NCBI GenBank assembly: GCA_038049695.1
Contig: CP142452.1
Location: 37,498,501-37,562,500, forward strand
Source of the DNA: Cinnamomum chago
Lineage: Eukaryota > Streptophyta > Magnoliopsida > Laurales > Lauraceae
Direction of reading: 5' to 3'
Length of the DNA stretch: 64,000 nucleotides
This document shows positions 23,896 through 33,754 of this stretch, piece by piece. Numbering within the stretch: position 1 is the first letter of the stretch; each line of letters starts with the position of its first letter. The position numbers and the translations under genes were made by a program. Under the pieces are notes generated by a model. That model saw only the letters and a list, made by a program, of their open reading frames with translations, was not told where the DNA came from and made no database searches.

Positions 23896-24345
23896 GTTCC
23901 TGCTCAGTCTCTGTTTTTTGTTGGTGGCTTCTCTCTCTCTCTGCTCTGCCTGGTTGGTCCTGAGTGTGCTGAGTTGTTGGCGGAGTTATAGGTCGTGGCT
24001 TGGGCAATGTCTTCTCCTTCTTAGGCTTTTTGCTGCTGAAGTACCCTTGCTCTGTTCGGGTGCTGTTTGTGGTGTTCTGTTTTGTCTTGGTTGGCTTTGG
24101 AGTCTTGCTTTGTGCAGGCTGCTTTTGTGCTCTTTGTGGTTTGGGTTGTCCTTCTTTTGGTTTTTTCTTTGGTCTTCAGTCCTCCTTGTATAGTGTCTTT
24201 CCCTTGGAAGGTTGGCTCTGCGGTTGGCATTTTTTTGTTAGCCTCCCTTAGCTGGTCTTTCCTTGTTTCTTTTGGGCCTTCCCCCCCCCCCCCCCCCCCC
24301 CCCCCCCTCTCTTTTCTTCAATACATATTTACCTTAAAGCAAAAA
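23896..24345 (+). other. 3' UTR and tail of the LINE
   Basis: GT-rich non-coding tail after the ORF2 stop, then a 27-C run (24281-24307) and the A-rich tail. No gene. Confidence 0.75.
24281..24307 (+). repeat. Poly-C tract, 27 C
   Basis: Uninterrupted C run in the 3' UTR of the LINE. Confidence 0.9.
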
Positions 24346-24361
24346 AAGAACTCTTTTGTAT
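24346..24361. repeat. Right target-site duplication of the LINE
   Basis: AAGAACTCTTTTGTAT, identical to 18528-18543. Confidence 0.93.
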
Positions 24362-26196
24362 GCAAAAAAACAGTGAGACTGCAAAGCCTTTTTGTTCGAG
24401 TTATCAAACCCATGCCTCAGTTCTCATATCAACATTATCCATACATCTCTTTTCCCCCCTTAATTTTTTTCTCCCTTCCTTCATGAAATCCAAGTTCTAA
24501 ATTGTTGTATGTGGAAACGCCCCAACCCAACCCCCCCCCCCCCCCCCCCCCCCACTTTCCGTTCCTCATGCCTCAAAACCGACCATTCTAATAAGAATCC
24601 AAGCCTGCCCCAAATTCCAAGTCCTCTACAACCCCACCCATATTCTGTCCTATTCCTAAAGGATTTCATGTAAAAGAAGATCGAAGTGTGATTCAAAGGG
24701 CATATGTTAAAATTGGGAACAAAGAAAGCAGAAAGATTGTACAACCTTTTCATTCTACTCATCATGTGTCAAACTTATGCCTTCATCTTCATATCAGCAT
24801 TATCCTTCTCTTTCTTCTATCTCCTCACTTTTTCTCCCTTTCACTCCAAAAATCCAAGTTCCAGACCCTCATAAAAGCCTCAACTTACATCAACCTTCCA
24901 CTCACAGCAACCTTCCACTCACAGATTCAAGCCCAAAATACAATAACCCAAACTTGCCCAAAATACAATAACCCAAACTTGCAACATTCCAAGTCTTCAA
25001 TTCCACCCAAATTGTTAATTGTGATACAAGCGAAGAGACTCACACTTGAGCTTGTGATAAGGTTGTTTATCAGTATATCACAGAGATTACTCTAACTTAA
25101 GTAGGCTTGAATGTTCATAATGGGTTGTTTAGATTTATGAGTTCAACTGAATCCAAATGACCCATTCAGTGTAGGTGTAGGCTTTGCTTATATCACAGTT
25201 AGAAAAAAGAATTTCATACCTAAAATGAAGATCAAAAGCTATGTATTCATTTCCACCGTTCTTTAATTTTATCTTCATAAAGGAAAAGGTTTCTACTATG
25301 TAACTTTCTCTACTAGGTTATAACTCATAACCCATTTATATATTTATTAGTAAAAAAAACTCGTAATCACGAAAGCTTTCTTCCAACTATGTTGGGACAG
25401 CTATATGAATTTTTTTTGTTCATTCTGATCTATTCTAAGGCTATGTATTCACTTCCACCCTTCTTTAACTTTATTTTCATAAAAGAAAAGGTTTTGACTA
25501 TGTAACTTTCTCTACTAAGTTATAACTTACAACCTGTTGATATATTTATTAATAAAAATATTCAACATCATGAAAGCTTTGTTCCAATTATGTCGGTTTA
25601 GCTTGTTCATTTCAAACTATTCTTAGCCAAATTTATATTCATAAATTTTAAACGAACTTAGAAGAAAAATGACATTTTTTTATATATCAATTATGATGAG
25701 GTGGAAAGGACAAATCTGCAGCATCACAAGCCTTATAGTATAATCCTCACGGTTGTTTGATTCGAGTCGGATTTCGGACACAAATTAAAATAATACCATG
25801 ATTTGTCCCTCTGCGAAAACAACAACATAAAATAAAATAAAAACAGCTAACGTCCGTCTTCTCACCGTTAAAACTGCCGTATAGTTTCCCGCCTTTTTTT
25901 CTATCAGAACCCCGCCCCCACTCGTCTCTCTTTCTGCCTTCCCGTGGAAGTGAGTCTATGAATGATTCCATCAACCAACACTTTTTTTCCCATTCCGCAT
26001 TTCATTTAAATTTGCACCTCATTTGTGTTTCATTTCTCACTCGTTTCTGTTTTTATCTAACCGGACTTCTCCTTCTTTCCATCCCATTCCGCATTCCATT
26101 TAAAAGCAAAATTCATTATTCAACCAACAAATTATTGGTTTTTAGGAACAAAGGTCACGTGGAGTTGGCTTTGTTATTCTGCTTAAACCACAGGAC
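24362..26196. other. Intergenic stretch with duplications, no gene
   Basis: Contains a 23-C run at 24531-24553, two diverged copies of a CATATCAACATTATCC-type segment (about 24425 and 24795), a doubled AAAATACAATAACCCAAACT word (24936, 24960), the ~200-bp tandem duplication at 25237-25640, and two copies of CCCATTCCGCATTTCATTTA (about 25990 and 26084). No open frame with recognisable coding character. Confidence 0.6.
25237..25640. repeat. Diverged ~200-bp tandem duplication
   Basis: The segment beginning CTATGTATTCATTTCCACC near 25239 is repeated from about 25440 (CTATGTATTCACTTCCACCC). Both continue through AAAGGTTT..ACTATGTAACTTT, TATATATTTATTA and CATGAAAGCTTT-type words. Divergence of roughly one base in eight suggests an old event. 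Confidence 0.8.
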
Positions 26197-26201
26197 ATAT
26201 C
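26197..26201. repeat. Putative left target-site duplication of Tat-2
   Basis: ATATC directly followed by TGTCGG, matching ATATC after the LTR end at 43377-43381. Five bases only, so the match could be chance; the left LTR end rests on it. Confidence 0.45.
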
Positions 26202-27484
26202 TGTCGGATGTGAATTTTGATCCCCCAGGGGAGGGAAATCGCCATTCATCTATATGTGCTATTTAAATTTTTACATCGAAAATGAGGATTCCGACTACCC
26301 TCAAAATCGACGGATCACGATCGCCAGCTACGGTAACGGCCGTAACACCGTTCTTTGACAAAAGCCAAAGAAAAATGGGAGAAAATAAGTGGGTGGGTTC
26401 TTCTCTCGTCTAATGTGCTGCCGGCAACACACGACGGTTTTCCTGTCACATTAATTTGGGTCTCTTTGGGTCTTTTTAATATCGGGTCAATTCAGGGTTA
26501 TGAGTAAAAGTCCACATAAGGTTAATCCTCACATAGCAAAATCATGGTATATCCAAGTAAGACAAAATAATTAAAATAAAGAAAATAAAAAGGGGGAGGT
26601 GCCAAATATTTAAGAAGAGGATCGGCCCCGTTCCCGGGTACCCCCTTCTAATCCCTTGGCAAAATAGGGTTTTAAGGCTGACTTTTTAAATCAAAATGAT
26701 GATGCAAATGAGACTTTGACTTGTGATTTCTGTGTTTTTCGTGTGCGATACACGAGTGATAAAGTGAAAAGCCGATGGGTTGTGATTGATTGAAGGTGGC
26801 CGATGGGCCGGTGTTTATTTTAGAGTGGCCGATGGGCCGAAATAAAAATATGCAAAGTGTGTGAAATCACTCATCTCATCTAATTATTCTCATTTATTCA
26901 ATTTTAGCAGTCAGTTCTTTATTCCCTTTTATTATTAAGTTCGATTAAATATTTGGCACCTGAGGTGGAGGAAGAAATAAAGGAAAAATCTTTTTTTGGG
27001 TTTATTTTTTTGATTTTATAGTTTTTATGGTTTTTTTGATATTGGGCTAGAAGGGCCTAACTAGGGGATTTTTACTTGGATTTAAATGATTAATGTTTTA
27101 TTACTGATCATCGGATTAACCCTAACCTAAGGTCCTAGACCGCCCACATCAGCTTTCCCGGTCCCCTAACGGAACAAGAAAAGTGGTGGGACGAAGCCTA
27201 ATGCTCTAATCTATCTAATGGAGAAATCCGATATAATCCTAGGGTGCAAATAGCCTAAGCTTGGCAATTTCTATGCCTAAAGAATTTGGTTATGATCTTA
27301 ATTGGGTTGGTTTGTTTTAAATTAAAAGTTGGTTAAGAATAATTTAGAGATGCTTTAAGGTTCTGATTAATGTGTTTTTAAATATGTTGAGGTTCTGTTT
27401 TAGTTGTTTAAGGCTATGGACTTTCAGGTTTTGTTTCAAACGACGGAAAGATATCGGAATCGGTGAAGTAGGACTGACGGAGAA

Positions 27485-27810
27485 CTTGGGCGCACTTATA
27501 GCTGCGCCTATGTTACTCAGGCAACTTGGGCGCACTTATGGTTGCGCCTAAGTGTCAGGTTCTGTGTGCTTGGGCTGGTGACGATGGAATCGCTATTGAT
27601 TTTGGAATTCGGGGAGTTTCTATAAGCGTAAGCTTTTGTTTTAATATTGTTTTAGGTTCTGGATTGATTTTATCTTAATGATTTAAGTCCGGAATTCGAA
27701 ATATAACCGAGGTTTACTACTTTGGGCTAGACAGCGAACCTGGGCACACCTGTGAGTGCGCCTAGGTGTTGTTGTAAACTTGGGCGCACCTGTATGGGCG
27801 CCCAAGTGGT
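27485..27810. repeat. Paired GC-rich palindromes, 40-bp spacing (U5 part of LTR)
   Basis: Two pairs: CTTGGG starts at 27485 and 27525, and at 27739 (as CCTGGG) and 27779. Each unit is of the type CTTGGGCGCACTTATAGCTG..CGCC; the fourth is a near-perfect palindrome with GGGCGCCCAAGT. The spacing in each pair is exactly 40 bp. Confidence 0.85.
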
Positions 27811-27977
27811 GCTTTGATGTTGTTCGCCCGTCCGGCTTCGGTTCGGGGTTCCGATTGGGTTTAAGTTAATTAAATCTTTAATTTATGGGTTGTTATTGGT
27901 TCTGTGATAGTCTTATGATGTTGATTAAAGTCAAGGTTCACGGTGAATATGGATTCGGAGATCCCGGGTGGAGGTGA

Positions 27978-28217
27978 ACTTGGGCGCACCTGTGGTTGCT
28001 CCTATGTTTCCTTAATGACTTGGGTGCACCTATGGTTGCTCCTATCTTTGCTAAATAACTTAGGCTCACCTCTGGTTGCTCCTATGTTTCCCGAGTAACT
28101 AGGGCGCACCTATGGTTGCTCCTATCTTTCCTGAATAACTTAGGCGCACCTGTGGTTGCTCCTATCTTTCCTGAATAACTTGGGCGCACCTATGGTTGCT
28201 CCTAAGTGTCTGATTCG
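27978..28217. repeat. Six-unit tandem array, exact 40-bp period
   Basis: Units start at 27978, 28018, 28058, 28098, 28138 and 28178. Each has the form ACTTGGGCGCACCTATGGTT followed by GCTCCTAT and a variable ~11-bp spacer. The right arm is degenerate (GGTTGCTCCTA instead of GGGCGCCCAAGT). The last unit is where the 5' LTR copy of Tat-2 is cut (40079). Confidence 0.95.
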
Positions 28218-28346
28218 CGTGTTTTGGTTCTCTATGAGATTCTGTTCGCTTAGGCTTGGAGTTTCAGGTGATCTATGTCAATAAATATACGTGGTTTAAG
28301 TTCGGGAGTTAAAACGCGACCAATGTGCTTTGGGATTGGAACGAGA

Positions 28347-28420
28347 AGTTGGGCGCACTTATATGTGAGCCCAGGTTTCTGGGGTAACTTGGGCGCACCT
28401 GTGGTTGCTCCCAAGTGTCT
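28347..28420. repeat. Palindrome pair, 40-bp spacing
   Basis: Units at 28348 and 28388, ending GAGCCCAGG and GCTCCCAAGT. The partner copy is at 40246-40319. Confidence 0.9.
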
Positions 28421-29114
28421 GCCTGCTGTGGAGCTACTAGTTCGTTCAATTCTAGGGTGCTTCTAAGTCGGATTTGGTATTCTGGTTGGGGAATGTCTCT
28501 ATTCTCTGTGTGTGGCCAAGTCTTATCGTCTTTAATTAGGTTTTTATTAGGGTCTTAATTAGGGATTGATAGCTAGGGTTTTGTTGTTAGGGTTTGATTA
28601 ATTAGGGGTTTTGGTTTGTTTAGGCCTATTAATCAGAATTTTAATTAAGGTTCGTTAATCAGGGTTTTAATAGGAACTGTTAATCAATTTTAGGGATTTA
28701 GTTAATTAATTCTATGGGTTTTAATTGGATGTTTTAATTAGGTGTCTTGAGTTAATTAAGTGTTTTAGATTAGGAGTTGATCAAATTTATTGATTCACTT
28801 AGGCACGAATGAAATATCCTAAGATTAACTACTTAATGTCTACTTCTATAATTCTAACACTTCCTTTAACTACTTTCTTTTCTTTTCTTTTTTGTTCTCT
28901 TCTCTAATTACTAAGGAGTAAGATGAGAGGAGAAGTATTTTATGATTTTGTGATTTTTTGGTATTTTATGCAATTTACCGTAACCTAAAATGATGATAAT
29001 TCGATACTTCGAAGTCTAGAAGTTCAGTAATCAATTGAAATTACCACAAAGATAAAGCAGCAAGCTAAATGGAATGCAAAGATATGAAAATGCGGGCCGG
29101 AAAACGAATTTGGA

Positions 29115-29600
29115 ACTTGGGCGCACACACAGTTGCTCCCAAGTTTCTCTGCACACAACTTGGGCTCACACACAGTTGCTCCCAAGTTTGTTGTCTCTTT
29201 TAGTCTTTACTTTTTGGTACTATATTCCGGTATTCCTTCGATTCTCTTAACACTTTTCTCAAATCCGAAGACTTTAATACTAACTTTTATAGAGGTAGGC
29301 TCGGATCTAAGAACCAGAGTACGCGCGAAACGAGAAATTGGGGCCAAAACCCTATCCAGAAACTTGGGCGCACACACAGTTGCTCCCAAGTTCTTTCCTG
29401 CACTTTTCTTCTTCTTTGTTTCTTTTCTCAACGCTTTTCGCGCGATTTGGGGTGCAATATTATAGATCCAAAGGTTCCAATATCAATATGTATGAAAAAC
29501 GAGTTCGGATCTGAGGAATAAATTATGCTTAATATGAAACTCGAAATGGAAACCTAAAGCAGACACTTGGGCGCACAGATAGTTGCGCCCAAGTGTTCTG
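29115..29600. repeat. Palindrome units in R/U5 of the 3' LTR
   Basis: Units at 29116, 29159, 29361 and 29566 of the form CTTGGGCGCACACACAGTTG followed by CTCCCAAG or CGCCCAAG. The first two are 43 bp apart here and 41 bp apart in the other LTR copy. Confidence 0.9.
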
Positions 29601-30119
29601 TTGCACTTCTTTTATTTATTTATTATTTATTTTTATTTTTATTTTATTTTACTTAATGAAAATGAAATGGATGCAAAGTCTATCCTAATCACGAGTTCGG
29701 GATGCAAGAAATGATACAGATCTACAGAGTAGGGATGATCCTAGGCATGTTACTAATGATGGATGATTGCTAAGTATTAGATCTACTAAAAAAGACTACT
29801 ATTAATGCAGATCTACAATGCATGCATGATCCTAAGCATATTTCTAAACATTAATGACACTAAATATCAATGGAAGAGAACCTAATCTAGAAATACCGGT
29901 TGGAATCGTATCTTTCAAGTCCTAAGTCGAAGCTTTCGCGCGGATCCATGGCTTTCAGAAGCTTTCTCCATTGCTGATCTTGAGAACCAGAAAGCTCCTC
30001 TCCTTCTTCTTCCTCCTAGATCTAAAGCTCTCTCTATGGTGACTACTCTCTTTTCCTCTCTCTTCTTCTAATTTTCTATACTTCTTGGTAGCCTCTCTTG
30101 TAAATGACATAAGAGATCC

Positions 30120-30129
30120 TTATATAAGG
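30120..30129 (-). promoter_or_regulatory. TATA box of the Tat-2 LTR promoter (3' LTR copy)
   Basis: TTATATAAGG, symmetrical; on the minus strand it lies 1.34 kb into the LTR and downstream of the U3 palindrome group. The matching word in the other LTR copy is at 42016-42025. Confidence 0.6.
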
Positions 30130-30219
30130 GTTTTTTTCGTGGAGAAGGGGTTAGGGCTGCTGTTTGCATGAGTTTCCAGAGGTTTCACGCAAACCAAGGC
30201 AAGTCTAGGGTTACGGGGA

Positions 30220-30460
30220 ACTCAGGCGCACACATGGGTGCGCCCATGTTGGCTTGGCATGCGCCCATATTGGTTTTGGGGATAAGTGGGCTTTCGGTTC
30301 GGTTTCGGACTGTTTTTGGGTCGAGGTTAGGTTGGGACTACGAAGGATAGGGCAAAACCCACCTAAGAACGTATTCAAGCTCTTTTCTAGGCCAACTGGA
30401 CACCAGGTGCGCCCAAGCACAGGCTGAAACTTGGGCGCACCTAGGGTGGCGCCCAAGTTG
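30220..30460. repeat. Palindrome units in U3, one damaged
   Basis: Units at about 30220 (CAGGCGCACACATGGGTGCG..), a short remnant AGGTGCGCCCAAG at about 30406, and a full unit at 30430. In the other LTR copy the remnant is a complete unit at 42299, 40 bp from its neighbour at 42339. Confidence 0.85.
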
Positions 30461-30680
30461 TCTCTAGTGGGGGGTTGTTAGGGCAATCTTCCGTGGGCCA
30501 TAACTCTTGGACCGTTGGTCGGAATTTAATGTTCTATATACCGTTGGAAAGCTCTTGAAATGTAGAATCTGTTGGTTCATACCTAATAATGATCAGAGGT
30601 CAGGAAATGGCAGGGACCTGGGGTTCAGTTGACCTAGGGTTTGGTTTGGGTTGAATTTGGACTAAAACAAAGGGAATTGG

Positions 30681-30942
30681 ACTTGGGCGCACCCACAAGC
30701 GCACCCATGTTATCTTCTGGATCGAAAGGGCTTGAGGTTTGGTTTCGGATTGAGATTGGGTCAGAACTATGAAGAGTGGAGCGGAACCAACTTAAATGTG
30801 CATTAAAGTGGGTTCTAGGGTAACCAGATACTTGGGCGCACCTGTGTGGGCGCCCAAGTGTGCCCTTGGAACCTGGGCGCACCTGTATGGGCGCCCAAGT
30901 GGAGCTTGGAACTTGGGCGCACCTATATGGGCGCCCAAGTGT
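30681..30942. repeat. U3 palindromes including a three-unit array at 40-41 bp
   Basis: One unit at 30681, then three at 30830, 30871 and 30911. These are the most symmetrical copies: CTTGGGCGCACCTGTGTGGG followed by CGCCCAAGT. They lie upstream of the TATA box in sense orientation. Identical units are at 42740-42852. Confidence 0.95.
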
Positions 30943-31467
30943 GTCCCTGGTGCGGTGTCATTTGTGTAGTCTTCCGAGGGCCATATCTTTTAATCCGTTG
31001 GTTGGAATTAGACGTTCTATATATCATCGGAAAGCTCTCGGAACGTAGAATCTTGTGGTCTGTAGCTCCTAATATTCAGAGGTAAGGAAAAGTAAGGGAT
31101 ACTCGGATCAATGATTCCAACCTCTTAACCCATGTTAATCGCATTGTACTTAGGCAAACCATGTGTAATATCTTTATGAATAACCTGGTTGTGTTCTACA
31201 TAGTCTGGAAAGGGTTTGGGAATAGTGTTGTAGTCCATTCCTTGTATGAGTAGTGGGTCGAACTCGAGATCTCAACGCGATTCGGCCTTTTCTCTCACAA
31301 TTTCTATGAATTGTCGAACTAAGTCTAAAATTATCAACAAGCATCTTCATCGTCATTAATTAATTTGAATTATGCCATTAACCATTCAATCATGGGTGAA
31401 ATGGGGGCATCATTATATATGATAAGTGTTTAAGGCTATCATAGGGGGCCAAAATGAGGTGTCTACA

Positions 31468-31482
31468 GTATGCCCCTCTTTG
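31468..31482 (-). other. Polypurine tract of Tat-2
   Basis: On the minus strand the sequence AAAGAGGGGCATAC directly precedes the LTR start TGTAGACACC. This fixes the element as minus-strand and the LTR on the left as the 3' LTR. Confidence 0.75.
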
Positions 31483-32870
31483 GAGAACAACACGTGGAGA
31501 GTTGTGCTCCAATGAAAGTAGACACTCCACTCATGACTCACGGGAGCTTTTGAGCTCGCGGGAGTGGCCGCCTATGGATGTATGCAATTACAAACTTGTG
31601 CTAAAGGTGAGGTTCACTTTTCTAGGATCGATCCTGATTCTGGGGGAAAAATAAAAAAGAAGAAGTTACGTGCCTACTGATTTGATTGGAAACCCGAGAT
31701 CTGTGCCTCGGTGCCCGTGGTATTGCCACGTGGCGGGTTGGGAACTGTGCCCCGATTATTTAATTTAAAGTGATGGTGGGAACTGTGTCCCGGCGGTCTG
31801 AATCAAAAGTCGATCTGTCGATTGGTTAAGTCACAATTAGAATTTCATTTGTTCTTGCAATAGAGTTTTATTCAATTTGTCATATATAATGTCTTTTGAC
31901 TTTCATCCATAGTTGAATGCTTAAGGCATAGTTGAAACTAACTAGTAATAATGGAGATCTTGAAGGCAATCACAAACATAGTTCAAGCAATGGTGTGAGG
32001 TGCATGTGAGAATGAGATGCATTTTTTTTTTTTTTAATTATTTTGGAACTCGGGTATGCATCGAAAAAGCTAAATCAATGGAGAATGTCCACCGGAATAA
32101 TCGTCACTCTCTAGGGATCTTGGTCTTCACCCAAGCTTGGATGAGAACCTGGGATAGATTCGATCATCATTTTGTGCTTATCATGGAGAGTTTCGAGTTA
32201 CACGGATTCCATTCTCCAACGTCAAGATTTGAGTCGGCAAACACCACAATTCGTGATGACACGGTATTCTGGTTGCCGTACCGATTATAAGCGCTTAAGG
32301 GAGGCCTACGGCTACTCAATTTCCAGACGTGAAATAAAATCATGAAAATCCATAGTTAGGTGTACTTACCTCAAGAGCTTTTCATAAATCCGATGATGGA
32401 GCCCATTGTCACTTTCCTTCGTTGTCCATTTGCAGAAGGTTGTGTCATTCATCCCCATCAGCGTGTTTGAATCACTTTTGTTATTCTCATTCATGGGTTG
32501 TAAATCTGCAGTGGATAAACACTAAAAGATTCTGCACTCTTGCTTGTTAGTACTTAATATTATAACTTGCAGAAATAATAATTTTAATTGCTACTGATGG
32601 AGATGACATGGAATGCACAATATTAGATGTATGTGTGATGGGACTAGAGTGTATGCAATGAGACCCCATGTGGAAGGGTTATGTCCGGTGAGCACTACTC
32701 TCTTCTTCTTCTTTTTTTTTTTTTTTTTTTTTTTTTTTGGCCACTCAGATGCTTTCATTACTCTCTTTCGGTTATTATTTGTTGTTGCCTTCGTTTGAAT
32801 TGATTAGTAATCATCAAAGAACCATTTTGGTCTTGAATCTATGCATTGCGGGGTCCTCCGGCCTAAAACA
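31483..32870. other. Non-coding part of Tat-2 next to the 3' LTR
   Basis: No gene recognised. It includes a doubled GGAACTGTGCCCCG / GGAACTGTGTCCCG word (31740, 31780) and a ~30-T run at 32708-32738. In Tat elements this interval separates the opposite-strand gene's promoter from the 3' LTR. Confidence 0.5.
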
Positions 32871-32873
32871 TAG

Positions 32874-33130
32874 GGTTGGGCGCACATGGAGGGGCGCCCA
32901 GGTGTTCCTGTGCACTTGGGCGCAACTCTATGTGCGCCCAAGTAGTCTCTCCTACTCGGTTTAGAGTTCTTGTGAGGTGATTATACGAGGTGTCCTCCAT
33001 GGGGTAGAATTGAAGAGTTGGGCGCCACTAAGAGTGCGCCCAAGTGGCATTCTCCTTCTTGGCTTAGAATTCTCGCGAAGTTTGGAAAAGTGAAGAACTT
33101 GGGCGCCAGTAGGAGTGCGCCCAAGTGGCC
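32874..33130. repeat. Palindrome units just upstream of the opposite-strand promoter
   Basis: Units at 32875 and 32915 (40 bp apart) and at 33017 and 33098 (81 bp apart, two periods). They have the form TTGGGCGCCACTAAGAGTGC followed by GCCCAAGT. They end about 32 bp before the TATA box of the opposite-strand gene. A further unit at about 33627 lies inside its leader intron. Confidence 0.9.
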
Positions 33131-33161
33131 TTCTTCTTCTTTTGAAACTAGGATACTAACC

Positions 33162-33168
33162 TATAAAT
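33162..33168 (+). promoter_or_regulatory. TATA box of the opposite-strand gene of Tat-2
   Basis: TATAAAT in CTATAAATGGGAGG, followed after 25-30 bp by a leader rich in pyrimidine. A good 5' splice site (GTAAGC at 33254) and a 3' splice site (TTTTTGTTCGCAG ending 33739) follow, then an ATG 16 bp into the next exon, so promoter, leader intron and coding exon line up. Confidence 0.6.
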
Positions 33169-33754
33169 GGGAGGGCTGCCTATGGGTTTCTCCAAGTTTT
33201 TCCACTCCTCAAACTTCGAGTTCCAGGGTCTTTGCTCTCCTTCTTGTCTTTAAGTAAGCACTCTTTTCACTCTTTTGGTCTTGAATTATGCAACATGTTT
33301 TCTATTTGTTTTGCTCTTTCTTGAGAGATGTTTTTAAGGTTGGAGTTTTATTATTTGATTGAATATCAGTGGGTTTTTTATTTACTCCCCATGTTCTCAG
33401 GTTTCTCTCTTGCAATTATTAATATATTTTTTTAATTATTATTATTAATATGTTGCATTGCATTATTGATACTTGCTTGAGCAAAAAGGACATGTTTTTG
33501 GTTTCCTAAAGATCTGAAAGTGATCTGTCAGTACCCTCGGGGAACTTGCCTCACGGATCTCAAGGGTTATGATGAATAGTTTTGGGTTGAACCGGACCCA
33601 CATGGGATGAAATTCATAAGATAAACTTGGGCGCCACCCCTGGTGCGCCCAAGTGATCTTCTACTCTTTTTTTTTTTTTTTTTTTTTTTTGCTATTATTC
33701 AAGTGGAGAGTCTCTAAGGTTGGGTGTTTTTGTTCGCAGGTTTGACTTCATTCA

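Larger units (their letters stand above)
18544..24345 (+). mobile_element. Full-length L1-type LINE, inactivated
   Basis: The element runs from just after the left 16-bp target duplication to a short A-rich tail (AAAGCAAAAAAA) just before the right one, 5.8 kb in all, the usual length of plant L1 elements. Order: short 5' UTR, ORF1 (RNA-binding, zinc knuckle), ORF2 (endonuclease, reverse transcriptase, zf-RVT), a ~450-bp 3' UTR and tail. Both ORFs are broken by frameshifts or stops. Two long C runs (25 and 27) lie near its two ends. The perfect target duplication shows the insertion is whole. Confidence 0.93.
26202..31467 (-). repeat. 3' LTR of Tat-2 (about 5.3 kb)
   Basis: Sense orientation is minus. 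It starts at 31467 (TGTAGACACC) after a polypurine tract. U3 runs to the TATA box at 30120-30129; R/U5 then extends about 3.9 kb to the inferred end CATCCGACA at 26202. The part 28180-31467 is repeated at 40079-43376; the part 26202-28179 has no partner in this window. It carries more than 20 copies of the TTGGGCGCAC palindrome. No protein is encoded; open frames here are by-products of the repeats. Confidence 0.7.

Noticed and set aside
23918-24486. Membrane-protein frames rich in Leu, Phe and Cys after the LINE ORF2
   Set aside because: They lie in the GT-rich 3' UTR of the LINE; the hydrophobic look is a result of T- and G-rich sequence.
24531-24765. A glycine/proline-rich coding exon
   Set aside because: The apparent composition comes from the C run; neither strand has splice signals or a recognisable protein.
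26600-26660. A + strand primer-binding site (GGCCCCGTTCCCGGG) implying a separate + strand element
   Set aside because: It only loosely resembles plant gypsy sites, and no LTR end precedes it; integrase and the polypurine tract both show minus orientation. Treated as internal LTR sequence.
27978-28217. CRISPR-like array (palindromic repeat plus spacer at constant period)
   Set aside because: The period is 40 bp with only ~10-bp spacers, the units vary, it lies in a plant LTR, and no cas-like gene exists nearby. It is a tandem repeat of the Tat-2 palindrome.
28275-31085. Open frames inside the Tat-2 LTR copies (for example 28275-28466, 30168-30350, 30634-30882)
   Set aside because: They occur in both LTR copies only because the LTRs are identical, and their peptides (GAP.., WAHLYGRP-like) are translations of the palindrome units. 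No start context, splice context or conservation.
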